From a virus: a stretch of DNA of 49,114 nucleotides. Where the stretch lies: positions 1 to 49,114 of IMG/VR virus record IMGVR_UViG_3300038549_000056; one strand, written 5' to 3'. Shown here in pieces: positions 7,114-14,875 of this stretch. The notes beneath the pieces were generated by a model. It did not search any database. It had not been told where the DNA came from and worked only from the letters and a program-made list of their open reading frames with translations. A program made the position numbers and the translations under genes. Numbering within the stretch: position 1 is the first letter of the stretch; each line of letters opens with the position of its first letter.

Positions 7114-7220
7114 GTAACTGGGCTTCCGCATGTTTTCTCCTGCCCGTGCGGGGGTTCTGCTGCGTCGGTGTTTCAGCACCGGCGAAGCGCCGCACATCTG
7201 CGCTCATTGGGAGCGCTGAG
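7114..7220 (+). repeat. Structured direct repeat, copy 1
   Basis: About 107 bases, matching copy 2 (7297-7404) at roughly three quarters of positions, with a 19-base identical core (CACCGGCGAAGCGCCGCAC). It contains a hairpin 7166-7170/7177-7181 and a second, GGCG-AAG-CGCC type, hairpin at 7180-7192. Another hairpin (AGAGGCC...GGCCTCT, about 7222-7242) follows. The stretch 7048-7463 has no convincing gene. It may be a duplicated small RNA, a leader element or a protein-binding site. Confidence 0.75.
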
Positions 7221-7296
7221 AGAGGCCTATCACGGGCCTCTGTCGCAAATCAGAAGGGGAACTACAGAACTCGGCGCCAAAGATAGGCGCGGGGAT

Positions 7297-7404
7297 GCAA
7301 CTGGGCTCTCGCATGTTCGCTCCTGTGCATGCGGAGGTCTTGCCTCGTCGGTGATTCCGTCACCGGCGAAGCGCCGCACGCCTGCGTCTTTCCTTGGCGC
7401 TGAG
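7297..7404 (+). repeat. Structured direct repeat, copy 2
   Basis: Second copy, 183 bases downstream of copy 1. The first hairpin is kept although its bases differ: here CGGTGA/TCACCG (7349-7354/7360-7365) with loop TTCCG, versus CGGTG/CACCG with loop TTTCAG in copy 1. A one-base length change in the loop would break any shared reading frame, which favours an RNA or DNA element over a coding repeat. Confidence 0.75.
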
Positions 7405-7463
7405 GTCTACGTATCGCCCGAGGGATCTAGGGGCAACTGTGCAGGAGCGGAGGCCTTGTTCTG

Positions 7464-7703
7464 ATGGCTCGCCTATCCGCCAGATCTCCGCGCCAGGTGC
7501 TCGGCGAGCGCTGGTCAATCCACGCAGATCAGGCGCGGGCGGTGCTCACCGCGGCGGAGTTTCATGCCGCGGCAGGGCGGTACCGAAAAGCCGCGCTTTG
7601 CTTTTCGAAGGCGCAGACACAGCTCGCGGAGGCCGAGATCGAGTGCCACCGAAAGGTTCGGGAAGAGACGTTACGTCAATTGGAGAGAAGTGATGCGGGG
7701 TAG
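7464..7703 (+). CDS. Small helical protein upstream of the tRNA
   Basis: A 79-residue helical protein (HADQARAVLTAAEFHAAAGR..., resembling a single TPR-like helical hairpin). The only GGAGG is 11 bases from the ATG. Its stop codon falls inside the first ten bases of the tRNA. Function unknown. Confidence 0.55.
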   Translation: MARLSARSPRQVLGERWSIHADQARAVLTAAEFHAAAGRYRKAALCFSKAQTQLAEAEIECHRKVREETLRQLERSDAG

Positions 7704-7765
7704 TGCACCGGTAGCACGTCGGGCCCATAACCCGAAGGCAGCGGGTTCGACTCCCGCCCCCGCCA
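7694..7765 (+). tRNA. Initiator-like tRNA-Met (anticodon CAT)
   Basis: A full cloverleaf: acceptor TGCGGGG/CCCCGCC, D-stem GTGC/GCAC with GG in the loop, anticodon stem TCGGG/CCCGA with loop CCCATAA, and T-arm GCGGG-TTCGACT-CCCGC, discriminator A. Two hallmarks of initiator tRNAs are present: the 1-72 pair is mismatched (U-C), and the anticodon stem ends in three G-C pairs (GGG/CCC). An oddity is C where nearly all tRNAs have U33. CCA is not encoded. It is the only complete tRNA in the genome. Confidence 0.9.
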
Positions 7766-8071
7766 TTACGCTGAGCACAAACAACGGCATTCGAGATTCA
7801 CACGGCCGCACAATCGGCCACGTGAGTGCCCCGAGTGAAGTGGGCTCGAACACTGGGAATGGGCCCCCGGCCGGTGCCGCCAGCGGAACTGGCGGTATTC
7901 CATTCCGTACTGGGAGATCGGACCCCGGATTCGTCGCCGCCGCGAACAGAAAGGCGCAGAGAAGAGCTCGGCGTCAAGGCGGCATTTCGGTAGGCCCCGG
8001 TACGCAAGCCGGCAGGGGAGGGCAGAGCTCCCCACTACCGCCCCTTTTCCGCACGAAATGAGGTCTGAGTG
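7766..8071. other. 306-base gap after the tRNA; hairpin and doubtful short frame
   Basis: No confident gene. There is a perfect 7-bp hairpin CCGCCAG/CTGGCGG (7877-7883/7889-7895) with loop CGGAA and no T-run. A GTG-initiated frame 7822-8061 (Gly/Ala/Arg rich) is open but has weak support. The end carries the ribosome site (GAGGT) of the next gene. Confidence 0.5.
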
Positions 8072-9343
8072 ATGGCCGGCTACACCAAGCTCCATTCATC
8101 GATTCTGACTTCAACAGTCTGGTGCGAAGACATGCCGACGCGGATCGTCTGGATCACGATGCTGGCACTCGCCGAGGCGGACGGTCTGGTGGATGCCACA
8201 GTCCCAGGTCTCGCGAATCTCGCTCGAGTTCCAATCGAGGACGTGCGGCGCGCCATCGAGCTTTTCCTCTCACCGGACCCGGATTCTCGGGATCAGGCCT
8301 TCGGTGGACGAAGGATCGAGCGTGTGGGTGGGGTCTTCCGACTGCTAAACTACGAGAAATACAGGTACAAGGACTCCCCTGACCACAAGCGCGAAGTCGA
8401 AGCGGCGCGACAACGCAGACACCGTGAGCGGAAACGCGAGATGTCACGTGACAAGCGTGACTGTCACGCTGTCACGCCAACAGGGCGTGACATGTCACGT
8501 GACAGTAACGTGACGTCACGCCAAGCAGAAGCAGAAGCAGAAGCAGAAGCAGATATTATTGATCCTTGCAGCAGCAATGAAGATCTGCCCAGTCACGCAC
8601 CCCCAAACGGGTCTCTTGCTGCCGCTGCTGCTTGCGAGGTAAAAACCAATCCCTCCGCAACACCAACCGCATTGCCGCCTGCCCTGGAATCGGGGGTGGG
8701 GATTTCCGAAGCACCTACTGCTTCGAGCCCCGCTCCTGAACCGGAAGACTCTTCACCGGCTCGAGCAATCACTGACGGTCTTCCTTCGCCAGCGGAGGTG
8801 CAGGCGCGGACTTGGCCGCTCACCGAGCGTTTCGCGCAGCACCTTGCCGAGCTCCGAGGTCTCACAGCCTGCCCGCTATCGCGGCCGAAACGTGAGAACC
8901 GGGACCGGTTCGAGTGGTTGCTTTCGCAGATTGGCGTAGCCGAAGCAGCAAAAGCCGCGTGGGCTGACTGGCAAGAGGCTGTTTCACGCGGTGAGAAAGT
9001 CACATCGCTCGGCTTCTTTCTTCGGCTACTCGAGCTTCGCGCCGCTTCGCCACCGCGAACAAAATCGAAACCGTTATCCAACTGTGAACCGTGGGCTGAC
9101 ATCCTCGAACAGTACCGTGCAAACGGTAACCGCGATACGGCGGAGTACCTGGCGAAGTGGGTGTCACCACGCGTCGAGGAACAAATTCTCATGCTCGAGG
9201 TGTCCGACCAGGCCTTTGCCGACTACGTGGAGCGCTATCTGCCCGATATCGAATCGGAGGCGCTCGAGCACCACGGCCTAACAGTGCGCCTGCGTCTGAA
9301 TCGGCAGTCGGCCGACGAAGCCGCGGCAGGAGGCAGTTTGTGA
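8072..9343 (+). CDS. Replication initiation-type protein (winged-helix N-terminus, DnaA-N-like C-terminus)
   Basis: A 423-residue protein. Residues 1-95 (AGYTKLHSSILTSTVWCEDM, VPGLANLARVPIEDVRRAI, LLNYEKYRYK) match the winged-helix N-terminus common in phage replication/replisome-organiser proteins. A basic, low-complexity linker follows, with an (Ala-Glu)n run. The last ~80 residues (W-x2-IL then SPRVEEQILMLEVSDQAFADYVERY) resemble the DnaA N-terminal partner-binding domain. ATG 8072 has GAGGT upstream. The linker-coding DNA carries a dense iteron cluster, as in lambda O. It heads the replication block with the RuvC-like gene. Confidence 0.75.
   Translation: MAGYTKLHSSILTSTVWCEDMPTRIVWITMLALAEADGLVDATVPGLANLARVPIEDVRRAIELFLSPDPDSRDQAFGGRRIERVGGVFRLLNYEKYRYKDSPDHKREVEAARQRRHRERKREMSRDKRDCHAVTPTGRDMSRDSNVTSRQAEAEAEAEADIIDPCSSNEDLPSHAPPNGSLAAAAACEVKTNPSATPTALPPALESGVGISEAPTASSPAPEPEDSSPARAITDGLPSPAEVQARTWPLTERFAQHLAELRGLTACPLSRPKRENRDRFEWLLSQIGVAEAAKAAWADWQEAVSRGEKVTSLGFFLRLLELRAASPPRTKSKPLSNCEPWADILEQYRANGNRDTAEYLAKWVSPRVEEQILMLEVSDQAFADYVERYLPDIESEALEHHGLTVRLRLNRQSADEAAAGGSL
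8441..8552. other. Probable replication origin: iteron cluster in the replication gene
   Basis: The hexamer GTCACG, in either orientation, occurs ten times in 78 bases, at 8443, 8447, 8456, 8463, 8471, 8486, 8494, 8498, 8509 and 8515. Two copies form the palindrome TGTCACGTGACA. Immediately after come tandem GCAGAA repeats (8525-8552) and a short A+T-rich stretch (8552-8564). This layout of iterons, direct repeats and AT-rich DNA within the initiator gene matches the lambda-type origin plan. Confidence 0.7.
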
Positions 9344-9642
9344 ACGACGCCGCCCCTTGGCCGCTCGGAGAGCGAGCAGAGACACCAGCCGGCTTTCGCA
9401 CTCCAGAGCACTGGTGGCGCGAGCTCCACCCGAATGTGCAAAAGCAGTGGGCGCCAATTCTGCGAGCCATGACGCCGGCACAGCGTGCGCAATTTCACCT
9501 CGAACGGCGCAAGGTCGGTCGAGGGCTACCGGACGAGCATGACCGGTTCTTCAAACAGCGGAGCCTCGAGGCACGGGATCGGCTCCTTGAGAAGTGGTTA
9601 CGGATAGTCGCAGAATCGCAAAAAGTGAGGGCCACGCTATGA
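9340..9642 (+). CDS. Unknown protein following the replication gene
   Basis: A 100-residue protein starting at GTG 9340 (AGGAGG upstream, 4-base overlap with the previous stop). Trp-rich N-terminal half (TPEHWWRELHPNVQKQWAPI) and a basic helical C-terminus. No known family; position suggests a replication accessory role. Confidence 0.7.
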   Translation: MNDAAPWPLGERAETPAGFRTPEHWWRELHPNVQKQWAPILRAMTPAQRAQFHLERRKVGRGLPDEHDRFFKQRSLEARDRLLEKWLRIVAESQKVRATL

Positions 9643-9929
9643 TCACACTCGTTGTCACGGTTGCGCTCGAGATCTTAGCCGCCGTGCTTGTCGCCCTGTG
9701 GCTCGGGAGGAGCAAACGAGACCAGAGGCATGCCCTGCGATGGGTCAATCTGCGAACGGAAACCGGGCAAGGCGGGGCGATCGGGGGTCAAACCAACAAA
9801 AGGGACGTACCCCGGGATGAGCGTTCGTCGCCTACAAAGACGCGCGCGGGCGTGATCTATAGCGCGAGAAATCCAACAAGCCGATACGCCCGCCTAATGC
9901 GCGGGCTCCTCGAGGGCCCGGAGCGATGA
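9639..9929 (+). CDS. Single-pass membrane protein, unknown
   Basis: A 96-residue protein with one N-terminal membrane helix (ITLVVTVALEILAAVLVALW) and a hydrophilic, basic remainder. ATGA overlaps join it to both neighbours. Function unknown. Confidence 0.65.
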   Translation: MITLVVTVALEILAAVLVALWLGRSKRDQRHALRWVNLRTETGQGGAIGGQTNKRDVPRDERSSPTKTRAGVIYSARNPTSRYARLMRGLLEGPER

Positions 9930-10093
9930 GAAACCCTCGCCGCCTAGCGATCTCTCGGAACCTCGAGCGGCAACTGCGAGATCAGCTCGCGCTGGATCTT
10001 CAGGGCGACCCCGATGACTCGCACACACAGAAAGCAAAGTACCTGCTCGACCAGCTCGACAAGGCGCAAGCGGGTAGGAAGGAAAAGAGATGA
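9926..10093 (+). CDS. Very small basic protein, 55 residues
   Basis: Start ATG 9926 overlaps the previous stop and its stop overlaps the RuvC-like start, both as ATGA. The protein is helical and charged (RRLAISRNLERQLRDQLALD). Perfect coupling on both sides is the main evidence that it is translated. Confidence 0.6.
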   Translation: MRNPRRLAISRNLERQLRDQLALDLQGDPDDSHTQKAKYLLDQLDKAQAGRKEKR

Positions 10094-10644
10094 TTGTGCT
10101 CGGAATAGACCCCGGCTTTGCCTCGATGGGAATCGCGGTTGTCAAGGTCGGACCGGACACCGAGCGGATCCTTGAGCTCGCCGTTCTCCGGACGGAGAAG
10201 AGCGCCCGGAAGCTTGAGGTCCGTGCGAGCGACGACAACGTTCGCAGGGCCATGCAGCTCACGAAAGGGCTCTGCCGGCTCATCGACAAGCATAACCCCA
10301 TCGCGATCGCGATTGAATCCCAGAGTTGGTCGAGGGATGCGGGAGCCTCGTCAAAAGTTGGGATGGCATGGGGCGTCGTCGCCGCTGTGGCGAGTTGGTA
10401 CAGCTTGGCAGTCGTGCAGGCCTCGCCGCAGGCGATCAAGAAGCACCTCTGCGGCCGGAAGAACGCGAGCAAGGAAGACGTGATCATGGAGATCGAGGAG
10501 CGGTTCCCCGATATCGAGTGGCCCAAGCCAAATTCGCTGATGGAGCACGCGGCGGACGCGATTGGTGCCGTGCTCGCATGTCTCGACAACAGCGCGATTC
10601 AGATGGCCCGCAAATTGTCTCAGCAATCGGTAAACGTCGCGTGA
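10090..10644 (+). CDS. RuvC-like Holliday junction resolvase
   Basis: A 184-residue RNase H-fold endonuclease that would cut four-way junctions formed during replication and recombination. Active-site residues are in order: D7 in LGIDPGFASMGIAV, E76 in IAIESQ, and H153/D156 in EHAADAIGA. The segment VVQASPQAIKKHLCGRKNASKEDV is typical of RuvC. Its length agrees with bacterial RuvC (~170). It ends the replication block and is just upstream of the packaging genes, where a resolvase can debranch DNA before packaging. Confidence 0.9.
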   Translation: MIVLGIDPGFASMGIAVVKVGPDTERILELAVLRTEKSARKLEVRASDDNVRRAMQLTKGLCRLIDKHNPIAIAIESQSWSRDAGASSKVGMAWGVVAAVASWYSLAVVQASPQAIKKHLCGRKNASKEDVIMEIEERFPDIEWPKPNSLMEHAADAIGAVLACLDNSAIQMARKLSQQSVNVA

Positions 10645-11255
10645 ACGCAATGTTGCGCCTTACCGCCACGCTCGAGCGGGACCTGGAAGTCGGCCTGGCA
10701 ATGGCCGCGCGGAGTCCTGTCCCGATGCTCGCGGTGTGGGCGGGGCGGTTTCGTGTCCAACTCTCGAAACGTAGGAAGCCGCAACTGTCGCCGGAATCCC
10801 AACTCGTACTCTGGAGCACGTTGCCTGATGGTCGCATAGAACCATGGCGTGGGCGCCTTCAGCCGAATAGTCCTGTGCGCTGCGACTACTTCGACTCCGA
10901 CATCCTCCCGCTGAAGGTCTGCCTCGAGCGTCAGGGCGCGACTTGGCCGGGCAGCAATCGTTGGAAGGATGGAAAGGTCCGCGCGAAGAAGGCCGGGATC
11001 CACGAGTTCTGCTCGAGCGGGAGGTGCCAGCAGGGTCAAGAGTACGCGGCCTCCGTTGTCTGTGAGTACCAGACTCCCAAGTTCAAATTCTACAAAGACG
11101 ACACACCTGCACAGCGGCGCGCGCGCAAGACTTGGATCAGGTCTCACACGGACGGTGAGGTGCCCACGCTCGATACACCACCTGGAGAAGATCGGCCTCC
11201 ACCTCTCGATTTGTCGGATCCGGACGTAAGCGAGATCATAGGGGTGAAGGATTGA
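10641..11255 (+). CDS. Unknown protein between resolvase and terminase
   Basis: A 204-residue protein starting at GTG 10641 (4-base overlap). The N-terminal third is helical; the middle has a Cys pair motif (FCSSGRCQQGQ) and aromatic KFKFYKDD; the C-terminus is Pro/Asp-rich. No recognised family. An internal ATG at 10650 is an alternative start. Confidence 0.7.
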   Translation: MNAMLRLTATLERDLEVGLAMAARSPVPMLAVWAGRFRVQLSKRRKPQLSPESQLVLWSTLPDGRIEPWRGRLQPNSPVRCDYFDSDILPLKVCLERQGATWPGSNRWKDGKVRAKKAGIHEFCSSGRCQQGQEYAASVVCEYQTPKFKFYKDDTPAQRRARKTWIRSHTDGEVPTLDTPPGEDRPPPLDLSDPDVSEIIGVKD

Positions 11256-11261
11256 GTCGTC

Positions 11262-11690
11262 ATGCGCAAAAAAGTACTTCACCGGAAGAGTGGGCCTGGT
11301 AACAGGAAATACCCTCCTGCAGCTACCGAGATTGGACGGGACGGTCGTGGTCGTTTTCCGAAAGGCATATCTGGCAATCCGAGCGGCCGGCCGAAGAAGC
11401 TAGTCGAGTTCGTCGAATTGGCACGCGAGAAAGGATCACCGCGGGCGTTTGCAGCCCTGCGGCGCATCACGAAGCAGGGCGGTGACGAACGCGCGGTGGT
11501 CCAGGCTGCGCTCGGGTTGCTGGCCTATGCCTGGGGTAAACCGAAGCAGGCCGTGGAGCTCACCGGGAAAGACGGAGCTCCGGTCGAGGTGACCAATGTC
11601 CGAGAGCGGCTCACTGCTCGAATTGCTGCACGCCTTGCCGCCCTCGAAGCGAAACGAGGAACTGGCGAGCCTGAGCGACGCCGAAGCTGA
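11262..11690 (+). CDS. Putative terminase small subunit (DUF5681-type)
   Basis: A 142-residue protein with the segment GRFPKGISGNPSGRPKK at about residues 30-46, the signature of DUF5681 proteins found next to large terminases. The rest is helical with a basic C-terminus. It overlaps the large subunit by 95 bases. By position it would recognise phage DNA and load the motor; the family assignment is from memory of its motif. Confidence 0.75.
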   Translation: MRKKVLHRKSGPGNRKYPPAATEIGRDGRGRFPKGISGNPSGRPKKLVEFVELAREKGSPRAFAALRRITKQGGDERAVVQAALGLLAYAWGKPKQAVELTGKDGAPVEVTNVRERLTARIAARLAALEAKRGTGEPERRRS

Positions 11691-12903
11691 GGAGCTCCTG
11701 TACGACTGGCGAGTCTGGGCGCGGCCGGAGCAGCTCGAGCCGCCCGGTGATTGGTTGACCTGGCTCATACTCTCCGGAAGAGGGTGGGGAAAGACAAGAA
11801 CAGGGGCAGAGTGGGTAATCGCCAACGCGCAAGCTCATCCGGATTGGCGCTTCGCGCTGGTCGCGCGCACCTCGGCCGACGTACGCGACACAATGGTCGA
11901 AGGGGAGAGCGGCATCATGGCGTGCTCCCCGAGCTGGTTTCGGCCGGAGTATGAGCCCTCCAAGCGGCGCCTGACGTGGCCAAACGGCTTTCTTGCGACG
12001 ACGTTCACCGCGGAAGAGCCCGACATCCTGCGCGGGCCCCAGCATCACGGTGCGTGGGCGGACGAGCTCGCGTCGTGGAAGTATCTCGAAAACACCTGGG
12101 ACAATCTTCAATTCGGGCTCCGGCTCGGAACGCGGCCACGAGTGCTCGTGACCACGACTCCGCGACCGGTGAAGATCCTCCGGGAGCTCATCGCCGATTC
12201 CACGACCTTCATCACGCGGGGATCGACATTCGACAACGCAGCGAATCTCGCCGCGACACAGCTCGCGAAGCTCCGGAAGAAGTACGAAGGGACACGGCTC
12301 GGGCGCCAGGAGCTCACAGGCGAGCTGCTCGACGACATTCCAGGCGCGCTCTGGACGCGCACGATGCTCGACGAGAACCGCCGCGGAAAGGCACCGGAAC
12401 TCACGCGCATTGTCGTCGCGCTCGATCCGGCCGTCACGGCAGGTGACGAGTCATGTGACACGGGGATTGTCGTGGCTGGAACCGGCATCGACGGCGACGT
12501 CTACGTTCTCGCAGATCGCACCTGTCATCTCTCGCCCGACGCCTGGGCACGACGCGCCATCATCGCGCTCGATGAGTTTGCAGCCGACCGGATCGTCGGC
12601 GAGGTGAACAACGGAGGAGATCTCGTCGAGTCGACGATCAGGACCGTGCGAAGAGACGCACCCTACAAGGCCGTGCACGCGAGTAGGGGCAAGCGTGTGC
12701 GCGCTGAGCCAATTGCCGCGCTCTACGAGCAGGGGAAGGTACACCATGTGGGAGCGTTCGCCGAGCTCGAGGACCAGATGTGCACGTTCCTGCCGGAGGG
12801 CACCGAAGGATCGCCGGATCGGGTCGATGCGTTAGTTTGGGCGGTGACCGAGCTTCAGGGCGGTGGTGACCTCGATTTCCTGCGGACAATGGCCTCGCGA
12901 TAA
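11596..12903 (+). CDS. terL: Terminase large subunit (packaging ATPase and nuclease)
   Basis: A 435-residue terminase that pumps DNA into the prohead and cuts it. Walker A is GRGWGKT at 61-67; Walker B is AWADELASW with D156-E157; coupling motif TTTPRP follows. The RNase H-like nuclease half starts at ALDPAVTAG (D277), with NNGGDLV and the DRVDALVWA helix near the end. The first ~33 codons overlap the small subunit in another frame; the frame is conserved-looking there, so the start is kept. Confidence 0.95.
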   Translation: MSESGSLLELLHALPPSKRNEELASLSDAEAEELLYDWRVWARPEQLEPPGDWLTWLILSGRGWGKTRTGAEWVIANAQAHPDWRFALVARTSADVRDTMVEGESGIMACSPSWFRPEYEPSKRRLTWPNGFLATTFTAEEPDILRGPQHHGAWADELASWKYLENTWDNLQFGLRLGTRPRVLVTTTPRPVKILRELIADSTTFITRGSTFDNAANLAATQLAKLRKKYEGTRLGRQELTGELLDDIPGALWTRTMLDENRRGKAPELTRIVVALDPAVTAGDESCDTGIVVAGTGIDGDVYVLADRTCHLSPDAWARRAIIALDEFAADRIVGEVNNGGDLVESTIRTVRRDAPYKAVHASRGKRVRAEPIAALYEQGKVHHVGAFAELEDQMCTFLPEGTEGSPDRVDALVWAVTELQGGGDLDFLRTMASR

Positions 12904-12912
12904 GTGGGGTGC

Positions 12913-14391
12913 ATGGCCGAGGCAAATCCTCCCGAGCAGCGAATCGACAATGTCGAAAAGCTCGCACAGCGACTCGCTGTCACCCTTGACGGTTGGGAGA
13001 ACGCCCTCACGGGCCTGGGAACGAAGCGAGACAAGCGGCGCTCGACCACGGTCTCGTATGCCAACCTAACCGAGCCGGAGTGCGAGGACTTCTGGCGCGG
13101 CGACGACATGGCCGCCAAGGTCGTCGAGGAACCGGCACGGGAGATGACCCGACACTGGCTCGACGTCCGGGTTGAGCAGGAGGACGGCGACGAGGGCAGC
13201 AAGGGAAAGGACGCGGCCGAGGGCGCCGAGCGCGAGCTGAAGCGCCTCAAGGCGAAGGCGACGCTCCGGACGGCGATCGAGTACGCGCGCGCGTACGGCG
13301 GAGGGGCAATTCTCGTCGGTGTGAACGACGGGAACATGGCGCCGATCATGCCACTCTCGGTCGACAGTCTCGCGTCGGTGCGGTTCCTGAACGTCTTTCA
13401 CCGGTTCGAATGTCTCCCGCGCGACTACTACGAGCAGCCGTCAGAGGAGAAGTACGGCCAACCGAAGACCTACGCGATCCGTGCATCCGCCGGCGCCGGC
13501 GAGCTCGTCGTCCATGAGTCGAGGATTCTCCGAGTAGAGGGCATCCGCGTTTCGCGGCGAGTGTCCAGGTCCGAGTGCAATAGCTGGGGAGACCCGATCT
13601 TCGTCCGCATTCGGGAGGTACTCGAAGACTTTGGCGCCTCCTTCGGCGGCATTGCGCACCTCATGCACGACGTGTCCCAGGCCGTCTTCCGCATGAGGGG
13701 CCTCCTCGCAGCACTCACCGGAAAGCAGCCCGAGCTCATCAAGCAGCGCCTCGAGATCATGGAGATGGCCCGCTCGATTCTGCGGGCGGTAGTCCTCGAC
13801 GCCGGCGACGGTTCAGGGGCGACGGAAGAGTTCGAGCGCAAAGCCACACCCCTTGCCGGCGTCGCCGAGATTATCGACCGAATGTGCAACCGGCTCGCCG
13901 CCGCGGCCGACATGCCAGTGACCCGGCTCATGGGGCAGGCGCCCGCAGGACTCAACGCGAGTGGCGAAACTGACACGGTCTGGTGGTACGACCACCTCGA
14001 AGGCCTCCAGAGCGAGGTGATCGAGGACCCGGTCACGGAGCTCGTGCGGCTCATCTTCCTGGCGAAGGAGGGGCCGACTAAGGGCATCGAGCCGAAGAAC
14101 TGGTCGATCAGTTTCCGCCCGCTGCGCCAGCTCACCCCTCTTCAAGAGGCTGATCGCAGACTCAAGATCGCACAAACGGATCAAGCGTACGTGCAGTCAC
14201 AGGTCGTGATGCCCGAGGAGGTCGCGGTCTCCCGCTTCGGCGGCGACGAGTACAGCGACGAGACGCACATCGACAAGGAGCTGCGCGAGAAGATGGCAGC
14301 GGAGCCGTCACCGCCCCAGAAGACCGAACACGCCGTGAAGGAAATCGGCGCTGACGGTGGGCCGCCGCTGCCAAAAGATGTCCCAGTCTAG
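12913..14391 (+). CDS. Portal protein (DUF1073 family)
   Basis: A 492-residue portal, the dodecameric ring through which DNA enters. Recognised DUF1073 blocks: DDMAAKVVEEPAREMTRHW, EYARAYGGGAILVGVNDG, the HESRILRVEG segment, and MPVTRLMGQAPAGLNASGETD before the C-terminal helices. ATG 12913 is chosen over GTG 12904. Some members of this family name are linked to anti-CBASS Acb1, but no second enzymatic domain is seen here. It overlaps the minus-strand lipoprotein gene by 4 bases. Confidence 0.92.
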   Translation: MAEANPPEQRIDNVEKLAQRLAVTLDGWENALTGLGTKRDKRRSTTVSYANLTEPECEDFWRGDDMAAKVVEEPAREMTRHWLDVRVEQEDGDEGSKGKDAAEGAERELKRLKAKATLRTAIEYARAYGGGAILVGVNDGNMAPIMPLSVDSLASVRFLNVFHRFECLPRDYYEQPSEEKYGQPKTYAIRASAGAGELVVHESRILRVEGIRVSRRVSRSECNSWGDPIFVRIREVLEDFGASFGGIAHLMHDVSQAVFRMRGLLAALTGKQPELIKQRLEIMEMARSILRAVVLDAGDGSGATEEFERKATPLAGVAEIIDRMCNRLAAAADMPVTRLMGQAPAGLNASGETDTVWWYDHLEGLQSEVIEDPVTELVRLIFLAKEGPTKGIEPKNWSISFRPLRQLTPLQEADRRLKIAQTDQAYVQSQVVMPEEVAVSRFGGDEYSDETHIDKELREKMAAEPSPPQKTEHAVKEIGADGGPPLPKDVPV

Positions 14392-14750
14392 GGGCATTCC
14401 TTGTGGCGCTTTCGTTCTTCACCATAGTCGCTGCTCAGGTATGCCGACATAGCGGCAATCGCCGCAAGTCCGGCTGTCGTGATCGCGAATACGTTCTTGC
14501 GAGTCTTACTGTCCGTCACGACGGTCGATAGACTCGCGGCACCCGTCCCTGTGGCCAGCCCAATCGAAAGAGCTCCCCAAAAACGCCCCTTTGCTCGCAA
14601 GCTCTCGCAGCCGTCGGTGTTGAAAGTGAGCTCGTCCTTTTTGTACTCCGGATCGCCGGGTTTCCTCACGTATCCCGCCATTCCAGAGCAGCCGGACGTG
14701 AATAGAGCCACGGTTACTATTGGAACACCCGATTTGAGCAGTTCGCGCAT
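14388..14750 (-). CDS. Minus-strand lipoprotein/membrane protein (moron)
   Basis: A 120-residue protein with a lipoprotein signal (VPIVTVALFTSGC, Cys at 21) and two further hydrophobic segments (ALSIGLATGTGAASL and NVFAITTAGLAAIAAMSAYL). GGAG lies seven bases before ATG 14750. It interrupts the head operon between portal and head-morphogenesis genes on the opposite strand, with stop codons of the two genes overlapping. This is the classic look of a moron expressed in the lysogen; an envelope role such as superinfection exclusion is inferred. Confidence 0.8.
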   Translation of the reverse strand: MRELLKSGVPIVTVALFTSGCSGMAGYVRKPGDPEYKKDELTFNTDGCESLRAKGRFWGALSIGLATGTGAASLSTVVTDSKTRKNVFAITTAGLAAIAAMSAYLSSDYGEERKRHKECP

Positions 14751-14875
14751 TGTTGTCTCCGAGCCAAGGTGTCGTGCATTCACGAACAGCGGAAACATGG
14801 AACCACGATCAGTGGAGTCACGCAAGTCCCGACCGGGATCCGACCTTCGGGGGCATCCGTCCGGGGCAGTGATAC

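Noticed and set aside
6712-7464. Plus-strand frame of 250 codons covering the 105-residue minus gene and both structured repeats
   Set aside because: Its first half is a mirror of the more protein-like minus gene, it would translate hairpin repeats whose loop change shifts the frame, and its composition is unlike protein. The TGATG overlap with the gene at 7464 is noted but not enough.
7564-8061. Plus-strand frame running through the tRNA
   Set aside because: It passes through a well-formed tRNA and overlaps the gene at 7464. Only its last part (from GTG 7822) is a weak candidate.
12913-14391. Anti-CBASS Acb1 activity in the portal protein
   Set aside because: The family name is shared, but I see no added phosphodiesterase domain with paired HxT motifs; the protein has the length and blocks of a portal.
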